64,000 nucleotides of DNA from Cynocephalus volans (lineage: Eukaryota; Chordata; Mammalia; Dermoptera; Cynocephalidae), in contig NC_084468.1 in NCBI RefSeq assembly GCF_027409185.1, positions 144,992,001 through 145,056,000 on the forward strand, read 5' to 3'. Every line of letters begins with the position of its first letter. Within the stretch, counting starts at the first letter, position 1. Positions 24,550 to 35,078 of this stretch are shown piece after piece. The translations under genes and the position numbers were made by a program. A model generated the notes under the pieces. The model made no database searches. It saw only the letters and a list, made by a program, of their open reading frames with translations, and was not told where the DNA came from.

Positions 24550-25750
24550 TTAGTAAAAGCTTTATTGAGATAAAAGTAATAGACCATAAAATTCACCCTT
24601 TTAAAGTGCAAAATTCAATGTGTTTTAGTAGAATCCCAGAGCTGTACAACTAAAACTCTCCTTAACTTTAGAACGTGATCATCACCCCAAAAGTCTCTGT
24701 TCCCGTTAACAGTCACTCCTCATTTCCCTTTCTCCTCCCTTCTTCTGGAAACTTCTACTTTCTGTTTCTATGGTTTTGTCTTTTCTGGACACTTTATATG
24801 AATGGAATTATATAATATGTGTCTTTTATAGCTGGCTTTATCCAACAGTATAATGTCGTCAAGTTCCATCCATGGTACTTCACTCATTTTTATTGTCAAT
24901 TAATATTCCATTGTATTGATATACCACATTTCATTTATCCATGTATCTGTTGAAGGACATTGGGGTTGTTGGCATAAAGTAGTATCTCCTGTAGTTTGGA
25001 TTTGCATTTCCCTAATGATCACTAATGTTGAGCAACTTTTCATGTGGTTTTGGACATCTATATATCTTCTTTGGAGAAATGTCTATTCAAATCCTTTTCC
25101 CATTTTTAAATTAGCTTATTTGTTATTGTTGAGTTGCGAGAGCTTTTTCCATGTTCCAAATCGAAGTCCCTCATGAGATACAGAATTTGCAAATGCTCTC
25201 GCTCATTCTGAGGGCTGTCTTTTCACTTTTGTGTTAGTGTTCTTTGAGGCACAAGCATTTTTAATTCTGATAAAGTACAATTTATCTAACTTTCCTTTCT
25301 CATTTACACTTTGGTTGTAATATCTAACAAACCATTGCCTAACTCAAGGTCACAAAGATCGACTACTGAGTTTTCTTGTAATATTTTACTGGTTTTAGGT
25401 CTTACATTTTGGCCAACGATCTATTTCGAGTTGGTTTTTGTATATGGTTTGAGGCAGAAATCCAACTTTACTATTTTGTGTGTGGATATCCAGTTGTCCT
25501 AGGAATATTTGGTAAAAAGACAATTCCTTCCCTATGGAATTATCTTGTCACCCATCTCAAAAATCAAGTGACCATAAATATAAGGGTTTATTTTTAGACT
25601 CTGAATTTTACTCCGTTGATCTGTATTTCTACCTTAATGTCAGTACCAGCCATCCTGGTTACTGTAGCTTTTTAGTAAGTTTGAAATCAGGAGGTGAGTC
25701 ATCCATCTTTGTTTTTTTCAAGATTGTTTTTGGGTACTTGCATTTACATG
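24550..25750 (-). mobile_element. Old L1 (L1M class) 3' part, antisense
   Basis: Starts ttattgagataaaagtaatagacc then ataaaattcacccttttaaa, the reverse of the L1M 3' UTR end, followed by reverse ORF2 C-terminal text (tggatttgcatttccctaat; atgtctattcaaatcctttt) and gaggcagaaatccaacttta. Diverged and 5'-truncated. The frames at 24916-25815 are antisense L1. Confidence 0.78.
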
Positions 25751-28700
25751 TACAGTTTTTGCTCTTTCCTCTCTTTCTGGAACTCCTACTGTGCCTATAT
25801 TGGTCTCACCATTAAACTGAGTTTGTTTTAAAATGTTTTCTATATTTTAATCATTTGTCATTTTCCCCGGTCTGCTTGGCTATCTCATTTTATTATGAAA
25901 TGATATTATTGTTTAATCCTTATGCTTTTAAGTGTTACTTTTTAAGTCTTTTGTGTATTTTCTTTAACTTACACATTAGATAAGTTAAGTGTTAAAGTAT
26001 ACCATTTTCTCTTTTCTGGTAATTACAAATGATTTTCATGATCACTTCCTGCTCAGGGTAATTCTCTGGTATGACAGCAAGGGCAGGAACAGCAGGCCAA
26101 ATAACAGACTCCCAACCCTGGGCAACTTGCACAGAGTACTCAGACAGTGAGCCATTGCCTTTTCTGATACCAGTTTCTTCCAAACATCGGTGACAACTAC
26201 ATCATGAAACGTAGTGGCTGGAGGTGTCCTGAACTGATCAGAGATCTTGTGAAAAGGAGAAATTCATGTTCGGAAATAAGTACATGTTTGGATTTGCTTT
26301 TGTTGCTGTTGTTTTTGTTTTGACTCCATCCTATCACCCTGTGGGTAGACCCAACAGAGCTGCGTGTTTCAGTGCTCAGATTTAGACTTAATAGTTTAAC
26401 TGTTTTCATGTGATGCCATTAAATATAGGGACTGGTAAAATCTCTAATGCCAGTTTATTTCCTTCAAGGTGCGAACAAACCATATATTCAAAGAACCAGA
26501 TGTGTGTTTCCTCTAGCCTATAGAAACCAGCTGGGGGAGTTATACCAACTAATTTTTCACCATCTTTGTAATTTTTTGATGCTAACCTTTCCCTCTAAGA
26601 TCAAGTTAATATTTCTAAAATGCCATTTGAACATATTTATATATTATAGTGTAAATTTTCGTTTATATCATTTTATTCCCCCACATGCAGAATTTCTTAT
26701 TTCATACTCTTTCCTTTCAAGAAGATTTATCTCAGGTGTTTTTTACTTTCATTCAGGTATTTGGATTATTTAGCCAGAAGCCTGTAATCATATTGAAAAT
26801 CAATTTTAATTTTAACAGGAGGTTTAAAGAAGAGATTTCTTCTTATATTAATCTGTAGATATAAAAAAATAAATTTAACCATATGAATTTGCCAGTACTC
26901 AATCATTTTGACCTAGAAAAACCAGTAATTTCTTAAGCTTCAACCTATAAGTAAAAGCCTGGAAGCTGCCCAACACTGGCAAGTTATAGAGGGTGAAGAC
27001 TATTCCAGGAAGGAGATTTATTTACTTCTACTTCTTTATCTTTGTCGAATGTTTTATTTAGGTTTATTGGTTTTAAAAAAAAAACTTCAGTTACATTAAG
27101 TAATTTGGGGTTCACTCTAAGAGTACACGTGACAAGAGAGAGCTAGAAAATCTCCTGAGAACATTCCACTAGAATATAACCTCAGTGAAGGCAGAGACTT
27201 GCCTAAATTATTCATCACCATATCCTTGGTGTCTATTTCAGTGCTTGACACAGAGCAGGTGATAAATAAATAAGTTTTGTAAGGCCATATCTATGAATAG
27301 ACATATAATAATTTCTCTGAAATAATTAAATATAGTTTGAGAATCAAGATGGTCTATGAAACACTGGGGTCTTCAGTCACAACACATTATGAGTCTTCAG
27401 TCTAGGCTTCTACTGAGGTCCTTCAATTATTTTCTGGGTTTTCTTCTCCCTGTCTAACCATCAGCTCTTTACGTGCTCAGTCTCTCCTGCATATTATTCT
27501 CTACTGTTCCCTCCTTGCTTCTCCAAAATGCCTCTTGCTATCACTGTCTCCTGTTCCCAGCCCAAATTTTACCTCGGGTTCCCACATGTGATATCTAGCA
27601 TCTCTTCATTGCATTTGGGATTTTTTTTAGCTTTGCTTACACTGCTAACTGCTTCATTTTCTCACGATTGGGACCAAGCACAGTACCTGCCTAGATAAAC
27701 GGTAATGATAGACACTATGGGGACCAAAAAGTAGTCACACACAAAACCAGATGTATTAGACAGCTTTTATCACCATTTGTCTAGGGACAGGAGGTCCAAA
27801 TTGGTAAGTCTAGCCATGAGGAGAGAAAAAGTTAGCTGGTGAGAAAGTCACTGTGATAGGGAAGAAAATTTAAAATGCTGGTTACCACATTCAGCTTTCA
27901 ATTGCTGACTCTGCCAGGCTACGATGTTACGTTCTTCCTCATCATCCTCTATCCCATTTCCTCAGGAAAATCTACAATATATAGCAGTTTGCTTAAGTGG
28001 CCACTTTGGGGGATGAATGAAATGCAATTATACTCCATGTCAGGGGAGTCCCAGGGGTAGAAAGAGGGTGGCAGCTATAGGAGTTGAGAACAATGGTAAG
28101 TAGACAGATAGTGGGAAGCAATCCTCAACAAACATTAACCGAGGAGCCGGGAAATAAAACATGTCCCCCCAAAATATGAGATGAAGGTAGCTCTTGAAAG
28201 GGTTACACTTAAGACTAAGTGCTCCCTGTGTTTATGTCTGATGGCTGATATAATTTTAGTCCTTCCTTTGCACTATTTTGCATCACTTTTCCCCATTGCT
28301 TCTCACTCCTAATGCTGTCATTGGGGAAAATAAAAATGTTTCCTGCCAACCCGGTGAACTCTCTCTACAAAGGTAGAAAAGAATTAAGCAGTTTTATTAT
28401 TGAATAAGCATTAAGCCAGATTGCAATACATATCATAGGCAATTTACTAAAGGGATTGTAAAGAAATAAAACAAATCTCACCTTTTTTATAAAAATAGCC
28501 CAGCAGGTGCACCCCATTACCCTTGTGTTCTCAAGATAAATAACTTGTGCATAGGTAAGAGGACGTGACACAGGATTTGCTCTACATACTTCATCCAAAA
28601 TTCACTTGGTATTGGTGGGAACGTCTGGGTTAGCTAACTGTCCTTATCCAAAATAAAATGCCCTATATCTTTATGAAAAGCAGATAGCTACAACTTGGAG

Positions 28701-29014
28701 CCAGACACCTAGGTTAAACTCCTACAAAGACAGGGAGATAGGGACGCTCTCTTCTCTACATGTACAATTCAAAGACAGGGCTCTAAGCTCCTTCAGAAAA
28801 ACATTCCTGGGTTGTAAAACTGTCAAGAGGCATTTTATGTTTTTTGAAGGTTTACATAAAAATAAAAGGGATAAAGAAAGAACTTACGATTGCATGATTT
28901 TTAAAGGAAATGATCTAAGAGAACAGAAGGGGATCTCTTTTCCTTTGAGCACCATTGCAAACTCAATTTATTTTAGATTTGTTTCCAAATCCCTTACACT
29001 ATATAATGGTGACT
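25751..29014. other. Intergenic, little recognised
   Basis: No gene seen. A diverged MIR/L2-type tail (gtgcttgacacagagcaggt followed by gataaataaataag) lies at about 27165-27275, plus strand. Other frames (26.4-28.6 kb) show no family resemblance. Confidence 0.45.
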
Positions 29015-29224
29015 GTCAGAAGGGGACAATTTTTTCCCACAGGGTTCATTTGACAATGTTTGGAGATATTCTCAGTTGTCACAACTGGGAGAAGGGAGTC
29101 TATAGGTATCCAGAGTGTACAAGTCAGGGGTGCTGCTAAACATCCTACAATGCATAGGACAGTCCTGCACAACAATGGAATATCCAACCCAATATATCAA
29201 CAGTGCTGAAGTTGAGGATACCTG
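29015..29224 (+). mobile_element. MER5-type hAT MITE
   Basis: The order gacaatgtttggagatattc, gttgtcacaactgggagaag, gctgctaaacatcctacaat, gcataggacagtcctgcaca, gtgctgaagttgagga is that of MER5A/B, a non-autonomous hAT-Charlie element. The 100-codon frame at 28837-29139 is chance. Confidence 0.83.
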
Positions 29225-29682
29225 CTATTTAAGGAGAGTTACCACATAATTTATCTTCTAAACTGGGACACTTTTTAGAATAAAAATCCAGTGCTATTAA
29301 TAGTCAGGCTGTGACAGCAGACATATATATTATGTGTAGTCATCGTGACTATAAACCAATTACAAATGATTCAATTGTCAAGAATTATCCTCAGAAAACA
29401 TATGCCATTGAATCTTTCAGGATATACTGGTAAACATTTAACAACTGACTTTCTGCAGGGGAGTGGGAGTGATTAATTTTTAGTGCTTGTGATTTATGTA
29501 GCGTAAATACTGCCAATATGGTCAATTCAAAGCTTTCAACATAACATCACTAAATGTGGAGTTGGGAGGAAATGCACAGTAGTACACCATTATATAGTAT
29601 TCCACCATGCAGATGAAAAAGATCTAAATAACCCCAAGAGCAAAGAAAATAATTAAATGTACTAAAATAATTAGGAAGCAAT

Positions 29683-30463
29683 GACCAGCAATTCCACTTC
29701 TTGGTATATATCCAAAGGAATGGAAATTATCATGTAGAAGGGATACTGCACTCCCATGTTTATCAAAGCTCTTTTACAATAGCTAAAAGTTGGAACCAAC
29801 CTAAATGTCCATCAATAGAGGACTGGATAAGGAATGAAATTCTGCCATTTGTAGCACCATGGATGAGCTTGGAGAAAATTATGTTAAGTGAAATAAGCCA
29901 GGCAAGAAAAGAGAAACACCACATATCTTCACTCATAAGGGGGAGTTAAAAAATATAAACAATGAAGGAAGGAAGGAAGGAAGGAAGGAAGGAAGGAAGG
30001 AAGGAAGGAAGGAAGGAAGGAAGGAAGGAAGGAAGGAAGGAAGGAGGGAGGGAGGGAGGGAGGGAGGGAGGGAGGGAGGGAGGGAGGGAGGGAGGAAGGA
30101 GGAAGGAAGGAAGGAAGGAAGGAAGGAAGGAAGGAAGGAAGGAAGGAGGGAAGGAAGGAGGGAAGGAAGGAAGGAGGGAAGGAAGGAAGGAGGGAAGGAA
30201 GGAAGGAAAGAACATCAACAATAGTTCCTTAATGTTTCAAAAGGAGAGAACTGGAAATGAGGCCACCAGAGGAAGGAAAGGGGGAGGGGGAGGGGAGATT
30301 AGCAAGAGATTGGTGAAATGCCACAGAAAATGATCACATTGTGCAATGATAAATACAGTAATTATCCGGATTTGAGCATCACATATTGCACACAGGTATT
30401 GATATTCAATGATATAACCCACAGACACACACAATCATGTTTCAATTTTTAAAAATGTCTGTT
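29683..30463 (+). mobile_element. 5'-truncated L1 with expanded internal microsatellite
   Basis: Plus-strand L1 C-terminal ORF2 text (ccagcaattccacttcttgg; ttggaaccaacctaaatgtc; ggatgagcttggagaaaa; ttaagtgaaataagccagg) runs to the stop region at about 29948. A GGAA/GGGA tract follows, then the L1 3' UTR (gggagattagcaagagattgg; catcacatattgcacac) to a final A-rich tail. Confidence 0.87.
29964..30209. repeat. (GGAA)n/(GGGA)n microsatellite
   Basis: About 245 bp of tetranucleotide repeat: roughly 20 GGAA units, a block of GGGA, then mixed GGAA/GGGA. It lies where sister L1 copies carry a short A/GAAA-rich tract just after the ORF2 stop (54.32-54.37 and 63.35 kb). Frames across it on both strands are repeat translations. 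Confidence 0.97.
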
Positions 30464-30736
30464 TTTGACAACGGACTCACAAATTTCCTGCAAATGTAAC
30501 AATAGATTTTCATAAGATGGTACAGACTGGCTCCATCCCACCACTAAAATTTATTTTATGATATAACTGGAAGTAAGAACTCACTTCTGAGCTCTTACGG
30601 TATGTAAAATAAATACAGAGGGAGAGGACTTGCTTTTGCTCTTTTTCTCATACTAAGCACACTTCTGCCCAAATCTTCACCATCTTCCCACACTCCCTCA
30701 AAAAAGAAGCATTCACTAACATAATTCAGAACTCGG
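30464..30736. other. Unassigned stretch
   Basis: No gene or repeat recognised between the L1 end and the MaLR LTR. Confidence 0.4.
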
Positions 30737-30962
30737 GGTATGTATTAGTTCATTTCTGTTGCTATAACAAAACACATGGAACTGGGTGATTTATAAGAAA
30801 ACAAAATTTATTGCTTACAGTTTCTGAGGCTGGGAAGTCCAAAGTCCAGAGAGCAGTTCGAGTGAGGGTCTCGGTGGTGGCAACAATGACAGCAGAGTAT
30901 CACACTGTGAAAATGGTGGAGCAGAGAGAGCGAGAGAGACTAACCTCGTCCTTCATTTTCTC
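30737..30962 (-). mobile_element. MST/THE1-type MaLR LTR, part 1
   Basis: Reverse MaLR LTR end: tgtattagttcatttctgttg, aactgggtgatttataag, ttattgcttacagtttctga, then an AGAG-rich block. It is interrupted by a 1.8 kb insertion and resumes at about 32.75 kb. Confidence 0.83.
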
Positions 30963-31163
30963 TCTCTCCTTTTTTTTTTCTAAAGAGAATGTAATTTTAT
31001 TAATATTATTTTTTACATTCTTGGATTCTGTTGCAGAGCAGTTGGGAGGGAGGAGGAGAGGGGAAAGGGGAAGGAAATAGGACAGAAGAAGGAGGAAGGA
31101 GGAGGGGTGGGATTGAAGACTGTGGCACCCCTGTCATTCCCACAGGGGAGACCCGGGGGGCTT

Positions 31164-31600
31164 GCAGCAGCTTGGTCATTGCCGGGCCGTGTGCAGATGA
31201 CAGGAGGGTGTGGCAGAGGCCCTCACCCCCCACCATCCCAGCTTGGGAACCTGGGCCCCTTCTTGCTGCAGCTTGGTGGTCATTGCTGGGCTGATTGCAC
31301 ATATCAGGGGGGTGTGGCTGAGGTCTGAGGCCCCCCCACTGCCCTGGCTTGGGAGAGGCCATGGCACTTCCTGTTGTGGCTCAGTGGTTGCCACTGGGCT
31401 GGCTGAGGGTGTTGGGGAGGATGTGGCCGAGGCCTGAGGCTCCCCCGCCACTGCCCTGGCTTGGGAGAGCCCAGAGCCCATCCTACAGCAGCTCCGTGGT
31501 CACTGCTGGGCTGGCTAAGTGTGTCAGGGGGTGAGGCCAAGGTCCTCATCTCCACCCTCAGCATTGGTTGTGGGTGTTGGGGGGCATGGCTGAAGCCCCA
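31164..31600 (-). repeat. GC-rich tandem array, ~101-112 bp units
   Basis: Four diverged units begin at about 31164, 31265, 31373 and 31485. Each carries a version of gcagcttggtggtcattgctgggct, ggggtgtggctgaggyctgagg and ccctggcttgggaga. Spacing is 101, 108 and 112 bp. Open frames in the array are a by-product of its GC content. Confidence 0.8.
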
Positions 31601-31802
31601 GCCTTCCCCTCCTTTCTGGCTTGGTAGCCCAGGGGACTTCCAGTCCTTCTAGGTGTTATAGGTGTTCTTTGGTGAAATGAGACCTTTGCTAGTTAATATA
31701 AAACCTTGTCTCTGGTTGTGGGTACTTTGTTTTTTCTTTCATTTCTCTGTTGGGTTATTTGCTATTCCCACCATTTAAACTCTGTGCTGGAACTAATTTG
31801 TT

Positions 31803-31913
31803 TTTTTGTTTGTTTGTTTTTTCTTTTTTGATGGCTGGCCAGTATAGGGAACTGAACCCTTGACGTTGGTGTTACAAGGCTGTGCCCTAACCAACTGAGC
31901 TAACCAGCTAGCC
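31803..31913 (-). repeat. tRNA-derived SINE with 16-bp target duplication
   Basis: T-rich tail at left, then gatggctggccagtataggg, cttgacgttggtgttacaag and gagctaaccagctagcc. It is flanked by an identical ctggaactaatttgtt at 31787-31802 and 31914-31929. It is nested in the composite element, so it is younger than that element. Confidence 0.92.
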
Positions 31914-32751
31914 CTGGAACTAATTTGTTGTCCTTTGCTTACTTCTAAAATGGGGAAACTTCCTGTGGGGACTAGCACTTGAGCCCTGTGGTTGAACTAA
32001 ATTGCTGCTTTGCTGCTGATTCCCTGGGGAAGGCTTTTTGTGCAGCTCGGGTTTTAATAGTTGATTTTATAGGTACTTCTGGCTCACGACAGATCAGGTG
32101 CAACTGGGCTGTATAGAAACTCTGGTCTGGGCCTGAGTTTCTTTTCATCAAACTTCACCCCATGAAATTCTATATTCCTTACCAGTCTTGTCTGATTGGT
32201 CCTGCACTGATTGGGGTGCAGATCAGCTGTCCTTGCTGTGCCCCAGTGTTCCCCTAGTGGGCTTGTCTTCCCTACCACCTGAGCTGTAAATACTTCCCAT
32301 GGGATGGGCCGTAGGCTGGTCCCTTACAATGACTCACCAGCCTCTGAGTGGCTCTTTTTTTTAGTTGTTGTGGCTCCTTGCTACTATGTGGGTCCACAGG
32401 AACTCTATTAGTGGTCTTGCTAGCCTGGGGGCCACCAAGGCCCTCTTCTTCCCTGCTGCCTCCAAGCAACTTCATCTGAAGGGCACAGCTGCGGCTTTTT
32501 TTCCAGCTCCTGCTCCGTGAGATCAGCAGCTCCAGCCTGGATGCAGCCGGGGCTCAAAATGGTCAGAGTGTTTTTTTTTCTTTCTCTTATTGTGGCTTTT
32601 CCCACCTTCATGTACTCTGTAGGTCTCTCCTCCTCTTCGCCTGAGCTCTAGAGGCCCCAGCTTGGCTGTCATTGCATTTTTATAGTTGCAGATTGGTTGA
32701 TTTGTGGGAGAAAGTGATACTTGGGACCGTCTATTCTACCACCTTGAGGGG

Positions 32752-33056
32752 AAACCTCTCATTATCTTTTTAAAGCCCTCAGAACCATGCCCATAACCAC
32801 CATTTTTAATCCATTCATTATGGCACAGTCGTGCAATCTAATCACCTCTTCAAAGCCCCATGATAATAGGATTTCCCACCCTCTTTTTTTCTTCTGGTCG
32901 CTGGCAGGTATAGGGAACCAAACCCTTGACCTTGGTATTGCAAGGCTGTGCCCTAACCAGATAACCGGCCAGCCTCCCACCCTCTTAATACATGAAACTT
33001 GGGGAACACAATTCAAACTTCATTGAGTCTGGGTGGTACATTCAATCCACTACAGG
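32752..33056 (-). mobile_element. MST/THE1-type MaLR LTR, part 2
   Basis: Continuation of the LTR at 30737: ttaatccattcattatggc, atctaatcacctcttcaaag, gataataggatttcccacc, then, after a SINE, cacaattcaaacttcattga. The same LTR family is seen in sense orientation at 50.36-50.8 kb. Confidence 0.8.
32886..32974 (-). repeat. tRNA-derived SINE with 12-bp target duplication
   Basis: T tract, then tggtcgctggcaggtatagg, cttgaccttggtattgcaag and ataaccggccagc. It is flanked by tcccaccctctt at 32874-32885 and 32975-32986. It is nested in the MaLR LTR. Confidence 0.92.
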
Positions 33057-33737
33057 GTATTTGTTAAACTATACTTTCTCAGTGAAAAGGGTGACCACAA
33101 AAGCAGGAATTTAGGCTCCATATTGCCTCTAGTGCATCTTGCCTTTCTGTGGCACATAGACCTAAATCATGGCCTAGTCTCTTGGATCATGACCTTTAGG
33201 TTTTTGTGAACATATTCTTTCATTCCAGCAGACACAATCAAGAGGCCAGCTTACTCCTGGTCTCCCCATTGCTATAAGAGTTTGCTAATTTTTAAGATGC
33301 AAGACTGGGCTAAGGCATGAGAGAGCAGATGCCTACATAGGCCATGACCTAAATAGCACGTCCAATTCAACTAAGATTTTATAGAGAGAGTCATGGTACC
33401 TATGCTAGGATTCTGATAAAAAGGACATCAGTCTTAACTCCTGCTAAGTCTGCTATTTTAGGGACACCATTTATAACAGCACCCAGCTATTGAAGCAATT
33501 GGCTTTTTCAGTCCCCTCAGGCTCTGAGTGATAGAACTCTCAGTCAGTTAAGCATGCAACTTTAAAAGCAACTCCCCTTCCATCTCTTCTTCAATGCTGG
33601 CTAACTCTAGTCTGAATTTATTTCTTTTTCTAGGAGTTTTCTAAAAATAGCCAGAAGAAGCCAGCAAACACCACACTGGTGATTTTTTCTCTACCATTTC
33701 CTTTACCACTACAGTCCTTTTGGTCTGCCCTCTAAAG
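33057..33737. other. Unassigned stretch
   Basis: No reading frame or repeat recognised. Confidence 0.4.
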
Positions 33738-33754
33738 TGGGCAGAAGATAATTT

Positions 33755-33897
33755 TTTTTTTTTTTTTTTTTGTCGTTTTTTCGTAACCGGCACTCAGCCA
33801 GTGAGTGCACCGGTCAGTCCTATATAGGATCCGAACCCGCGGCGGGAGTGTCGCCGCGCTGCCAGCGCAGCACTCTACCAAGTGCGCCACGGGCTCG

Positions 33898-33950
<53 letters not shown>
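33755..33950 (-). repeat. Young colugo-type tRNA SINE with A-tracts at both ends
   Basis: Minus-strand body from gggccgagcccgtggcgcac (start near 33901) to cggttacgaaaaaacgac. It has a polymerase III A-box-like region and a canonical B box (ggttcggatcc), then the tataggac motif. Both sides carry homopolymer: about 20 T at left (the normal A tail in reverse) and about 50 T at right, that is, before the SINE 5' end. The whole is enclosed by an identical 17-bp duplication, tgggcagaagataattt, at 33738-33754 and 33951-33967. The perfect duplication and intact body point to a recent insertion. Confidence 0.95.
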
Positions 33951-33952
<2 letters not shown>

Positions 33953-33981
33953 GGCAGAAGATAATTTAACCAAATAATTTG

Positions 33982-34243
33982 TCATTGCATAAGATGGGTT
34001 CCTAACTTTCCCACTTGCAACATCTGATTTCTCATCAGCCATTTATTTCTACTAAGACTATGTCACATTCTTCTTTTGTTACCTATACAAAACTTATTTT
34101 TGTGTGTTACTTTCATTGCATAAGATGGGTTCCTAACTTTCCCACTTGCAACATCTGATTTCTCATCAGCCATTTATTTCTACTAAGACTATGTCACATT
34201 CTTCTTTTGTTACCTATACAAAACTTATTTTTGTGTGTTACTT
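33982..34243. repeat. Perfect 131-bp tandem duplication
   Basis: Two adjacent copies, 33982-34112 and 34113-34243, each from tcattgcataagatggg to tttttgtgtgttactt. I see no mismatch between them. The array starts 15 bp after the target duplication of the young SINE. Confidence 0.97.
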
Positions 34244-34559
34244 AGAAGTAAATTTGGCTATGAATAAGAAGATCCAAATAATAGTGGGTAAAATAAAATA
34301 AGTGTTTATTTCTCTTTCATTATAAAGTTCAGAAGATTTAAAATCAGGGCTAACAGTGGCTCTGTTGTTTGAATATCTCAGGGACTCATTTCTACTTTGT
34401 TGTCCTGCCACCTCCAGGTATGGCATGGAGCCCTTGCCTCATGATCAAAGATGGTAGTTATAATGCCAGTCATCAGAGAGGCCAAGAGCATGAGCCAGAT
34501 AGCTTCTAAGGGAGGCTGACACATGACACTTCTGCTTGCATCCTGTGGTTGGTAGATTA

Positions 34560-35045
34560 GATTATTGCTCAGCAAATTTTCACTACCCACCTCCCTTCAT
34601 GGAAGGAGTTTATTTCCTTTTCCATTGATGTTGGGCTTGGCCATGTGTCTTGCTTTGGTTTCATAGTGTACAGAGAATATTTCTCTGCTCCTTGACTTTA
34701 GATTTGACCACATGACTTGCTTTGGCCAACGGAATATTAGTGGATGTAACATCCACTTGAACCACCAAGCCTGGGTGGTTAGGCTTGCTTTCCTGGGCTC
34801 TGTATTTGCCACGAGCAGAACATGCCTTGGAGAACTGCTGGTCCGAGGAGGATGAGAGACATGTGAAGCTGACCTGGACCCTACTCATGGATTAGAGCCA
34901 AGCCTAGTAAGCCCTCGATTAGTCCCATATCATTTGAACTCCAAGTGACTTCACAGATAGGTGAGTAAGAAATAAATACTTATTGCTCTAACCACTGAAT
35001 TTTATGTTACACACCATCATTGTGACAATAACTGACAGATCCTAT
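34560..35045 (+). repeat. Old LTR-like element (MaLR-type)
   Basis: gaccacatgacttgctttgg, ggaggatgagagacatgtga, then an end aataaatacttattgctcta, ccactgaattttatgtt, acaataactgacag follows the layout of an old MaLR-type LTR. Diverged. The minus-strand frames at 34238-34888 lie in this repeat and have no recognisable product. Confidence 0.45.
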
Positions 35046-35078
35046 TAATGACGATTTAGTTTAATGATTATCCCTATC

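Larger units (their letters stand above)
30963..32751 (-). mobile_element. Composite retroelement: L1-like 5' UTR + tandem array + poly(A)
   Basis: Insertion of about 1.79 kb in an MST/THE1-type LTR. Read on the minus strand, it starts near 32751 with aaggtggtagaatagacgg, continues through about 1 kb whose style matches L1 5' UTRs (ttctcccacaaatcaacc; agcaaaggtctcatttcacc), then four GC-rich tandem units (31164-31600), a pyrimidine tract ending in cag (about 31105-31036), and an AT-rich end with AATAAA about 20 bases before a poly(A) run (plus-strand T run, 30970-30979). The flanks carry related text (aacctcgtccttcatttt at left, aacctctcattatctttt at right), which may be a decayed target duplication. 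No ORF1 or ORF2 text and no frame of note is present. One SINE is nested in it. It differs from the 5' UTR of the L1 at 57.85 kb. It may be a prematurely ended or spliced L1 transcript, or a non-autonomous composite family; one copy cannot decide. Confidence 0.6.

Noticed and set aside
29946..30333. Frames with repeated Lys-Glu-Gly-Arg or Pro-Ser-Phe-Leu
   Set aside because: Translations of the GGAA microsatellite.
31006..31652. Cluster of overlapping frames on both strands
   Set aside because: They lie in the GC-rich tandem array of the composite element and have no protein family features; no frame is kept from unit to unit.
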